DNA of 10,774 bases from Niveispirillum sp. (lineage in GTDB: Bacteria > Pseudomonadota > Alphaproteobacteria > Azospirillales > Azospirillaceae), in contig JAEMSB010000097.1 of NCBI GenBank assembly GCA_016463045.1, forward strand, positions 1 through 10,774. Reading direction: 5' to 3'. Each line of letters starts with the position of its first letter. The stretch's first letter is position 1. Positions 1 through 5,551 of this stretch are shown here, one piece after another. Under the pieces are notes generated by a model. The model saw only the letters and a program-made list of their open reading frames with translations. It made no database searches and was not told the DNA's origin. The translations under genes were made by a program, and so were the position numbers.

Positions 1-668
1 ACGTGTCGGGCGAGGGCGTGCAGCAGGCCCTGCTGAAGATCATGGAAGGCACCGTTGCCTCCGTGCCGCCGCAGGGTGGGCGCAAGCATCCGCAGCAGGA
101 ATTCCTGCAGGTGGACACGACCAACATCCTGTTCATCTGTGGTGGCGCCTTCGCTGGCCTGGAAAAGATCATCGCCGCGCGCGGCAAGGGCACGTCCATC
201 GGCTTTGGCGCCGATGTCCGCGGCCCGGACGAGCGGCGCATGGGCGATGTCCTGCGCGAGGTGGAGCCCGAGGATCTGCTGAAGTTCGGTCTGATTCCCG
301 AGTTCGTTGGCCGCCTGCCGGTTCTGGCCACCCTGCATGATCTGGACGAAGCCGCCCTGATCGAGATTCTGTCCAAGCCCAAGAACGCCCTGGTCAAGCA
401 GTACCAGCGCCTGTTCGAGATGGAGGACGTGAAGCTCACGGTTCATGAGGAGGCCCTGCGCTCCATTTCCCGCAAGGCGATTGAGCGTAAGACGGGCGCC
501 CGCGGTCTGCGGTCCATCATGGAAAGCATTCTGCTTGATCCCATGTATGATCTGCCCGGCCTGACAGGTGTTGAGGAGATCGTGGTCAATAAGGAAGTGG
601 TGGAGGGCCGCGCCAAGCCGCTTTACATCTATTCCGACCGTGCCAACCAGGCAGCGCCCGGCGCCTGA
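1..668 (+). CDS. clpX: ATP-dependent Clp protease ATP-binding subunit ClpX, C-terminal part (5' truncated by window edge)
   Basis: This is the C-terminal half of ClpX, the AAA+ unfoldase that recognises tagged proteins in the cytoplasm and feeds them to ClpP. The first two bases (AC) fit the end of the Asp codon of the conserved DVSGEGVQQALL segment, so the gene enters from outside; the GTG at base 3 is an internal Val, not a start. Visible family landmarks, numbered from that Val: pore-loop-2 segment at 1-8, the RKH loop at 27-29, the sensor-1 region around TTNILFICGGAF, the IGF tripeptide that docks on ClpP at 66-68, the arginine finger in GRLPV (R104), and sensor-2 GARGLR with R167. About 221 of roughly 420 residues are present; the zinc-binding domain and Walker A and B lie upstream. 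Nothing is broken in the visible part. The identification is secure. Confidence 0.97.
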   Translation, partial: VSGEGVQQALLKIMEGTVASVPPQGGRKHPQQEFLQVDTTNILFICGGAFAGLEKIIAARGKGTSIGFGADVRGPDERRMGDVLREVEPEDLLKFGLIPEFVGRLPVLATLHDLDEAALIEILSKPKNALVKQYQRLFEMEDVKLTVHEEALRSISRKAIERKTGARGLRSIMESILLDPMYDLPGLTGVEEIVVNKEVVEGRAKPLYIYSDRANQAAPGA

Positions 669-690
669 TCCCGGTCTGGCTTTCAGTAAG

Positions 691-725
691 AAAAGGGCGG
701 TCCCGCTTGGGGCCGCCCTTTTTGA
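691..725 (+). terminator. Rho-independent terminator of clpX
   Basis: The arms AAAAGGGCGG (691-700) and CCGCCCTTTT (713-722) pair perfectly. The stem extends inward by a T-G wobble and three C-G pairs to a GCTT tetraloop (705-708), giving about 14 bp, and a T run ends the structure. It lies 22 bp past the clpX stop, so clpX transcription very likely ends here and does not reach the dehydrogenase gene. Confidence 0.93.
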
Positions 726-801
726 TTCTACCGTCTGTTTCCACTGTACGGGGATTCATGCACCTCCACTGTTCGAACTTCTAAATTGCCCGTGCGGCAT
801 T

Positions 802-816
802 GCACTGGGATAGTGC
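802..816. promoter_or_regulatory. Small dyad upstream of the dehydrogenase gene (possible operator)
   Basis: GCACT (802-806) and AGTGC (812-816) form a perfect 5-bp inverted repeat around GGGAT. It lies 55 bp before the start codon, in the only region where this gene's promoter can sit (726-870). A weak promoter-like pair, TTGCAC (800-805) and GATAAG (824-829) with an 18-bp spacer, overlaps it. Arms this short arise by chance, so this is only a candidate. Confidence 0.22.
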
Positions 817-870
817 CACATAGGATAAGCGGGCTGATCGGTCCCGGAACGATGGCAAGGGAGTGAGACA

Positions 871-1635
871 ATGGACATCAAGGGCGTATCCGCGATCATC
901 AGCGGCGGTGGCTCCGGCCTTGGGGCCGCTACGGCGCGCGCGCTGGCGGCAGGCGGGGCCAAGGTGGCGCTGCTGGATGTCAATCTGGACGCGGCGAATG
1001 CCGTTGCGGCAGAGATTGGCGGCATCGCGGTGAAGTGCGATGTCACCAGCGGTGATAGCGCCCAGGCAGCCATCGCTACTGCCGCCGCTGCCCACGGCCC
1101 GGCCCGCATCGCCGTCAATTGCGCAGGTATCGCACCGCCGGCGAAGATCGTGGGCCGCGATGGTCCGCACGATCTGGACCTGTTCCGCAAGGTGATCGAG
1201 GTCAACCTGATCGGCACCTTCAACATGCTGCGTCTGGCCGCTGCCGGCATGCAGGGGCTGGAACCGGTAACCGCCGATGGCGAGCGGGGCGTGATCATCA
1301 ATACCGCCTCTGTCGCGGCCTTTGACGGGCAGATCGGGCAAGCCGCCTATGGCGCGTCGAAGGGGGGCGTGCATGCGCTGACCCTGCCGGCGGCCCGTGA
1401 ACTGGCCCGCAGCGGCATCCGTGTGGTCACCATTGCACCCGGCATCTTCCTGACGCCGATGATGCTGGGCCTTCCACAGGACGCGCAGGACAGCCTGGGC
1501 AAACAGGTGCCGTTCCCGTCCCGCCTGGGCAAGCCGGAGGAATATGCCTCTCTGGCCCTGCATATCGTGGCCAACAGCATGATCAATGGCGAGACGATCC
1601 GTCTGGATGGTGCCATCCGCATGGCGCCGAAGTAA
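871..1635 (+). CDS. SDR-family 3-hydroxyacyl-CoA dehydrogenase, HSD10 / 3-hydroxy-2-methylbutyryl-CoA dehydrogenase-like
   Basis: A 254-residue classical short-chain dehydrogenase/reductase, a cytoplasmic NAD(H)-dependent oxidoreductase. The cofactor motif is SGGGSGLG (11-18), and Asp36 after the second beta strand indicates NAD rather than NADP. NCAG is at 83-86, and the catalytic set is Asn112, Ser147, Tyr160 and Lys164. The segment around NTASVAAFDGQIGQAAYGASK closely matches the HSD17B10 / type II 3-hydroxyacyl-CoA dehydrogenase subgroup, with the same Ser-to-Tyr spacing. Members oxidise 3-hydroxyacyl-CoAs, including 2-methyl-3-hydroxybutyryl-CoA of isoleucine breakdown; that substrate is inferred from subgroup similarity. 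AGGGAG at 858-863 lies 7 nt before the ATG and fixes the start. Terminators on both sides make it monocistronic. An SDR for another 3-hydroxyacyl or steroid substrate remains possible. Confidence 0.87.
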   Translation: MDIKGVSAIISGGGSGLGAATARALAAGGAKVALLDVNLDAANAVAAEIGGIAVKCDVTSGDSAQAAIATAAAAHGPARIAVNCAGIAPPAKIVGRDGPHDLDLFRKVIEVNLIGTFNMLRLAAAGMQGLEPVTADGERGVIINTASVAAFDGQIGQAAYGASKGGVHALTLPAARELARSGIRVVTIAPGIFLTPMMLGLPQDAQDSLGKQVPFPSRLGKPEEYASLALHIVANSMINGETIRLDGAIRMAPK

Positions 1636-1663
1636 CAGTTTCCCGCAAGGATCGATGGTCATG

Positions 1664-1694
1664 AAGGGCGACCCCAGGTGGGGCGCCCTTTTTG
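1664..1694 (+). terminator. Rho-independent terminator of the dehydrogenase gene
   Basis: AAGGGCG (1664-1670) pairs with CGCCCTT (1684-1690). CCCC (1672-1675) pairs with GGGG (1680-1683) after one bulged A, leaving an AGGT loop, and five T follow from 1689. It lies 29 bp after the stop codon. Confidence 0.9.
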
Positions 1695-1931
1695 TTTACC
1701 GGTCACAGCGGGCATTGGCGTCGTTGCCGGCATGATTCGCGAAATCTAATCATCGTGCCGACAACCCGGCATCAGGGCTGGATCGGTGCGCAGGCAGGGT
1801 TCTCCCGGGTCGGCAGATCGCAGGTCGTATCCTGTTGCAGATACGTAATGAAATCATCCTTCCTGATAATGTTTCTAGATCGGGGGGCTAGGCCGTTAGG
1901 CGTATGTGTCGATCCCGGATAATGTTGCTGA

Positions 1932-1950
1932 ATTGTATCAGATTGTATCA
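1932..1950. repeat. Tandem direct repeat ATTGTATCA x2, 10-bp period
   Basis: ATTGTATCA occurs at 1932-1940 and again at 1942-1950, separated by one G. The start-to-start distance of 10 bp puts both copies on the same face of the helix, as seen with paired activator or response-regulator sites. No other exact copy was noticed in the window. A regulatory role is inferred only from the phasing and the location in the leader. Confidence 0.45.
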
Positions 1951-1997
1951 AAGTCATTACAAAACGTCGTATATGAGATTACATATTGAAACGGGAC

Positions 1998-2023
1998 AAT
2001 GTTTCCACAGGAAACATTTTTTT
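1998..2023 (+). terminator. Perfect hairpin with seven-T tail in receptor leader (attenuator, small-RNA terminator or operator)
   Basis: AATGTTTCC (1998-2006) and GGAAACATT (2010-2018) form a perfect 9-bp stem with a 3-nt ACA loop, and T runs from 2017 to 2023. The shape is that of an intrinsic terminator reading rightward. The dehydrogenase transcript already ends at 1694, so this would act on an RNA starting between about 1700 and 1995: a short RNA or an attenuated leader of the receptor mRNA. The stem is AT-rich and so only moderately stable. Equally, the 17-bp core palindrome TGTTTCC-ACA-GGAAACA could be a dimeric repressor site. Confidence 0.5.
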
Positions 2024-2101
2024 GTTCCAAAAAGATACTTCTAAATTTATAGGGTCTTATTTTTAGTATTAATAAATTTTAACCGTTCACCATTAAGTTA
2101 A

Positions 2102-2117
2102 GTTGCTTATGTGCAAC
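2102..2117. promoter_or_regulatory. Dyad GTTGC-N6-GCAAC upstream of first receptor
   Basis: GTTGC (2102-2106) and GCAAC (2113-2117) are separated by TTATGT, a spacing and symmetry typical of helix-turn-helix dimer sites. It lies about 135 bp before the receptor start, at the downstream edge of the AT-rich tract. No regulator is identified, and chance occurrence is possible. Confidence 0.25.
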
Positions 2118-2252
2118 ATCAGAATCACAAATTAGTTACACGTGGGCTGGGCTATTGCGCTGTCGCATCCGTGCGTCATTTTCCAAATTCCATTGGGTCT
2201 ATGCCGATAGACATAAGACGGCAGGCCCCAGCAATCCGGAGAGGGATTAACG

Positions 2253-5189
2253 ATGAAGATGGTTCAGGGGCGTTCGTCGCGCCGTTTCCAGCGGGGCCTG
2301 CTGTTGGGTGCCGCCATTGGTCTGGCCGCGACCGGCGTGGCCGGCGCGCAGGAATTGCAGCTTGAGGAAATTGTGGTGACCGGTTCGCGCATTGCGCGTC
2401 CGGAACTGACCAGCTCCAGCCCCGTCACGGTCGTCGATGCCGCCGCGTTTGAGCAGGCCGGTGCCGCCACCGTTGACAGCGTGCTGAACGAACTGCCGCA
2501 GATCATCCCGGCGCTGGGCGCCTTCTCCAACAATGGCGGTAACGGTTCGGCCACGGTCGACCTGCGCGGTATCGGTTCGGCGCGCACCCTGGTGCTGGTC
2601 AATGGCCGCCGCTACATCCCCACCAACGGCACCGGCACCGTCGACCTGAACAACGTCCCGGCCTCGCTAATCAAGCAGGTGCAGGTTCTGACGGGCGGCG
2701 CGTCGGCCGTATACGGTTCGGACGCCATCTCCGGCGTCGTCAACTTCATCCTTCAGGATGACTTCAAGGGCGCCAAGGCCAGCGCGCGCTATGGCGTCAC
2801 CAAGGAAGGTGACGGCAAGGAACGTAACATCAACCTGACCATCGGCACCGGTTCCGATGACGGCAAGTCCAACCTGACCCTGTTCGCCGAATATAATAAG
2901 CGCGACGAGGTGATGGCGGGCGATCGCGACTACTCCAAGCAGGCGATCACCGAAGGTGTCGTTGACGGCAAGCCGACGATCCTGTTCAGCGGCTCCTCCA
3001 CCGCCCCCGGCGCCCGTCTGGCCCGTGGCACCACGGTGCTGACCTGGGACGCCAACGGCGTGCCGCGCAATTTCAACAGCACCCGTACCACCAGCAGCGC
3101 CGGCGACCTTTATAACTTCTCGCCCGTGAACTACCTGCGCGTCCCGCAGGAGCGTCTGTCGCTCTTCGCGTTGGGCAATCATGAGTTCAACGAGAACTTC
3201 AAGATTTACGAAGAGTTCAACTTCGTCACCAATCGCGTGCCGCTGCAGCTGGCCGAAACGCCCGCCGTGATCCCGCAGCCGCGTCCCGGCGTGCCGCCCA
3301 TCCGCATCAACCTGACCAACCCGCTGCTGACGGCCCAGACCGTCACCCAGCTGCGCACCCTGTATCCGGCCTCTGCCGATCCGACCTTCGTGGCACCGGC
3401 TGGCTTCACCGCCAACGACTATGCCTCGATCACGACGGCCAATGCTCTGTCCCGCCGTATGATGGAACTGGGTGCCCGCCAGCAGGACAATAACCAGAAC
3501 GCCTTCAACAGCACGACCGGTGTCAAGGGCGACCTGATCGGTGGCTTCACCTATGACACCTACTTCACGTTCGGTCGCGTCACCCGTGACGTCATCGTCC
3601 GTAACGACGTGTCCTCTGCTCGTCTGCGTCAGGCCCTGAACGCTACGCGTGATGCCGCCGGCAAGGCGATCTGCGTGGATGCCACGGCCCGCGCCCAGGG
3701 TTGCGTGCCCATCGATATCTTCGGTCCGGGCCGTATCAGCAAGGAAGCCGCTGCCTACGTCCGTACCGACACCAATCGCGTCCAGGAATTCGAGCAGCAG
3801 GTCTGGAACGGTGCCATCAGTGGCAACTTGTTTGAACTGCCCGCCGGTGATGTCGGCGTCGCGTTTGGTGGTGAATGGCGCAAGAACAAGTATTTCGACC
3901 GCGTGGATGACAGCATCCGCACGGGCGACATCCTGGGCTTCAACCCCGCCCTCTCGTCGTCGGGTTCGTTCGATGTGTGGGAAGGCTTTGCCGAAACCTA
4001 TATCCCGCTGGTGACCGATCAGCCGTTCTTTGAGAACCTGTCGGCTGAAGCGGCCATTCGCTACTCCGACTATTCGTCGGTCGGTTCCGTCCAGACCTGG
4101 AAGGCCGGCATGGAATGGTCGCCGGTCAAGGATGTGGGCTTCCGTGGTCAGTTCCAGTCGGCTATCCGTGCGCCGAACGTGCTGGAACTGTATCAGGGTG
4201 GTGCCGTCGGCTTCCCGACCCTGAACTCCACCGTCGACCCCTGCCTGTTGTCCACCTCGACCGGCTATGACGCCGCCTTCTGCCGCAGCCAGGGCGTGCC
4301 GGCGGCCAGCGTCGGCACCACGGCCTTCAACAATGCCCGTCCCACGCAGTTCCAGCAGCTGAGCCAGGGTGCGGCCGTCGCCGGCTTCAACCTGACCGAG
4401 GAACAGTCCAAGACCTGGACCATTGGCGCGGTGCTGACGCCGACCTTCCTGCCGGAATTCTCCGCCACGATCGACTGGTGGCAAATCAAGCTGGATGACG
4501 CCATTGGCGGCTTCGGCGGCGGTGCGGCGGGCGTGGTCCGCGACTGCTTCACCAACAAGAACCTGCAGAGCGCGACCTGCCAGGCCATCACCCGTACCGG
4601 TGATGGTTATCTGGCCATTGTCCAGGTCCCGACCGTCAACAATGCCGGCCTGAAGACCTCCGGCGTGGATCTGGGCATGACCTGGCGTCAGGATCTGCCG
4701 GAAAGCCTGGCGATCGACGGCGACGGCCAGTTCCGTATCAAGACGGACGTGTCCTGGCGTGATAAGTTCGATGTGCAGCCCGCTGTCAACGGCACCATCT
4801 ACAAGTGCGCCGGTTATGGTGGCTCCAACATCTGCGGTGAGCCGGTTCCGGAATGGAAGGCCACGACGACCTTCACGTACCAGAGCGGCCCGATCACGGC
4901 GTCGGTGCAGTGGAACTATATCGGTTCCTGGAAGAACGACGCTATCCTGTTCGGTACCAACCCGACCACGCTGGTCTATCCGAAGGTCGGTTCCTACAAC
5001 CTGTTCGATCTGTCCGGTTCGTACGAGGTTGTCGAGGGTGTCGCCGTGTCGGCCGGTGTCACCAACCTGTTCGACAAGCAGCCGCCGATGCTGCCCGACA
5101 CCATGATCGGTTCCCAGCAGAACAGCTTCACCAACACGTATGACGCGTTGGGCCAGCGGTTCTTCATCTCGACCTCGGTCAAGTTCTGA
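2253..5189 (+). CDS. TonB-dependent outer-membrane receptor (first of two paralogues)
   Basis: A 978-residue TonB-dependent receptor, a 22-stranded outer-membrane barrel taking up scarce ligands with energy from TonB-ExbBD. A signal peptide (basic MKMVQGRSSRRFQR, then a hydrophobic run) probably ends at AGA|Q, residues 32/33. The TonB-box-like LEEIVVTG is at 37-44, directly after the signal, so there is no N-terminal sigma-signalling domain. The plug covers about 55-170, with DLRGIG, RTLVLVNGRR and GGASAVYGSDAISGVVN; the rest is barrel, ending in the outer-membrane signature STSVKF with terminal Phe. All eight cysteines form four close pairs (474/484, 664/677, 765/776, 852/861), suggesting disulfide-braced loops. 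GGAGAGGG at 2238-2244 sits 8 nt before the ATG. The ligand is unknown: siderophores, carbohydrates and other compounds all use this family, and no neighbouring gene indicates which. Confidence 0.93.
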   Translation: MKMVQGRSSRRFQRGLLLGAAIGLAATGVAGAQELQLEEIVVTGSRIARPELTSSSPVTVVDAAAFEQAGAATVDSVLNELPQIIPALGAFSNNGGNGSATVDLRGIGSARTLVLVNGRRYIPTNGTGTVDLNNVPASLIKQVQVLTGGASAVYGSDAISGVVNFILQDDFKGAKASARYGVTKEGDGKERNINLTIGTGSDDGKSNLTLFAEYNKRDEVMAGDRDYSKQAITEGVVDGKPTILFSGSSTAPGARLARGTTVLTWDANGVPRNFNSTRTTSSAGDLYNFSPVNYLRVPQERLSLFALGNHEFNENFKIYEEFNFVTNRVPLQLAETPAVIPQPRPGVPPIRINLTNPLLTAQTVTQLRTLYPASADPTFVAPAGFTANDYASITTANALSRRMMELGARQQDNNQNAFNSTTGVKGDLIGGFTYDTYFTFGRVTRDVIVRNDVSSARLRQALNATRDAAGKAICVDATARAQGCVPIDIFGPGRISKEAAAYVRTDTNRVQEFEQQVWNGAISGNLFELPAGDVGVAFGGEWRKNKYFDRVDDSIRTGDILGFNPALSSSGSFDVWEGFAETYIPLVTDQPFFENLSAEAAIRYSDYSSVGSVQTWKAGMEWSPVKDVGFRGQFQSAIRAPNVLELYQGGAVGFPTLNSTVDPCLLSTSTGYDAAFCRSQGVPAASVGTTAFNNARPTQFQQLSQGAAVAGFNLTEEQSKTWTIGAVLTPTFLPEFSATIDWWQIKLDDAIGGFGGGAAGVVRDCFTNKNLQSATCQAITRTGDGYLAIVQVPTVNNAGLKTSGVDLGMTWRQDLPESLAIDGDGQFRIKTDVSWRDKFDVQPAVNGTIYKCAGYGGSNICGEPVPEWKATTTFTYQSGPITASVQWNYIGSWKNDAILFGTNPTTLVYPKVGSYNLFDLSGSYEVVEGVAVSAGVTNLFDKQPPMLPDTMIGSQQNSFTNTYDALGQRFFISTSVKF

Positions 5190-5218
5190 TCCGGGTCGTC
5201 ATCTCTGCTTCATCACTC

Positions 5219-5252
5219 ACGGCGGGTCCCTCGGGACCCGCCGTTTTCTTTT
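5219..5252 (+). terminator. Rho-independent terminator of first receptor
   Basis: The 12-bp perfect arms ACGGCGGGTCCC (5219-5230) and GGGACCCGCCGT (5233-5244) are followed by a T-rich tail (5244-5252, one C). It lies 29 bp after the stop codon. It is one of the strongest terminators in the window and separates the two receptor genes transcriptionally. Confidence 0.94.
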
Positions 5253-5376
5253 GGCGGTGATGGTGCCATTGGCTGTAACAAATGAAATATATATCAGTAG
5301 TTTGTCTAACGGATTTTCGATGGTTAAAGAAAGGTGAAGTGATACTTATTTGGTTCAGTTGATTTTTGTTCATTCG

Positions 5377-5394
5377 TTGCAAAGATTTTTGCAA
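5377..5394. promoter_or_regulatory. Palindrome TTGCAAA-N4-TTTGCAA upstream of second receptor (possible Fur/Mur-like operator)
   Basis: TTGCAAA (5377-5383) and TTTGCAA (5388-5394) are perfect 7-bp inverted arms around GATT. As I recall the alphaproteobacterial Fur/Mur box, its half-sites are TGCAAAT and ATTTGCA; here the arms match but the centre is one base longer. The right arm coincides with a possible -35 hexamer (5389-5394), where a repressor would block polymerase. Iron control of a TonB receptor would be conventional, but this assignment is inference. Confidence 0.38.
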
Positions 5395-5408
5395 AATTGA
5401 AATCAATG

Positions 5409-5424
5409 GTGTTAAATATAACAC
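5409..5424. promoter_or_regulatory. Palindrome GTGTTA-N4-TAACAC upstream of second receptor
   Basis: GTGTTA (5409-5414) and TAACAC (5419-5424) form a perfect 6-bp inverted repeat around AATA. It overlaps the -10 and start region of the possible promoter at 5389-5417 and lies 14 bp past the TTGCAA-type palindrome, so two regulators, or one in two modes, could act here. It could also form a weak RNA hairpin. Confidence 0.33.
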
Positions 5425-5476
5425 GACCACTTGATTTGGATTCTTCGGCGACGATTATTATTTGATCAACATGCTT

Positions 5477-5496
5477 CCGCGATGTCTCAATCGCGG
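5477..5496 (+). promoter_or_regulatory. Hairpin in the 5' leader of second receptor
   Basis: CCGCGAT (5477-5483) and ATCGCGG (5490-5496) form a perfect 7-bp GC-rich stem with a GTCTCA loop, 55 bp before the start codon. There is no T tail, so it is not an intrinsic terminator. It would lie in the transcribed leader from either candidate promoter and could stabilise the mRNA or affect translation. No known riboswitch fold is recognised. Confidence 0.35.
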
Positions 5497-5551
5497 CCTT
5501 ACCACGCCCTCGCCATAGAAAAACCGGCGGGCGCAATCGGAGAGGCATGCA

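Larger units (their letters stand above)
1695..2252. other. Gene-free region upstream of the first receptor, GC-rich then strongly AT-rich
   Basis: I see no convincing gene in this 558-bp stretch: the small reading frames lack family motifs and good ribosome sites. The first part (to about 1920) has ordinary composition. From about 1925 to 2140 it becomes very AT-rich; 2031-2100 has 15 G+C in 70 bases by hand count. This part holds a tandem 9-mer, ATATG-N6-CATAT (1971-1986), a perfect hairpin with a T run, and GTTGC-N6-GCAAC (2102-2117). The receptor promoter must lie here, but the AT-rich sequence gives too many weak -10/-35 matches to choose one. No tRNA or recognised riboswitch core (for example a B12 box) was seen. 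Confidence 0.6.
5253..5551. other. AT-rich leader region of second receptor
   Basis: This 299-bp stretch has no convincing gene. It is AT-rich to about 5465 (5341-5400 has 17 G+C in 60 by hand count), then returns to GC-rich sequence. It holds three perfect inverted repeats, annotated separately. The pair TTGCAA (5389-5394) and TTAAAT (5412-5417), spaced 17 bp, is a possible promoter; a second weak pair is TTGATT (5431-5436) with TATTAT (5456-5461). Neither can be preferred by eye. Confidence 0.55.

Noticed and set aside
3..5. GTG at base 3 as a start for a short ClpX-like protein
   Set aside because: It is an internal Val of the conserved DVSGEGVQQ segment; the preceding AC fits an Asp codon, so the gene simply enters from the left.
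781..1662. 293-codon antisense frame over the short-chain dehydrogenase
   Set aside because: The sense strand encodes a complete SDR with all catalytic residues and a good ribosome site.
1692..1922. 76-codon open frame after the dehydrogenase terminator
   Set aside because: It begins inside the terminator's T-rich end, lacks a ribosome site and family features, and gives a translation of random appearance.
2667..4484. 605-codon open frame antisense to the first receptor
   Set aside because: Same shadow effect; Gly/Arg/Asp/His-rich composition without recognisable domains, and no ribosome site of note.
5400..5551. Cobalamin riboswitch before the second receptor
   Set aside because: Some TonB receptors carry one, but no B12-box-like core or multi-helix layout was seen in either receptor leader.
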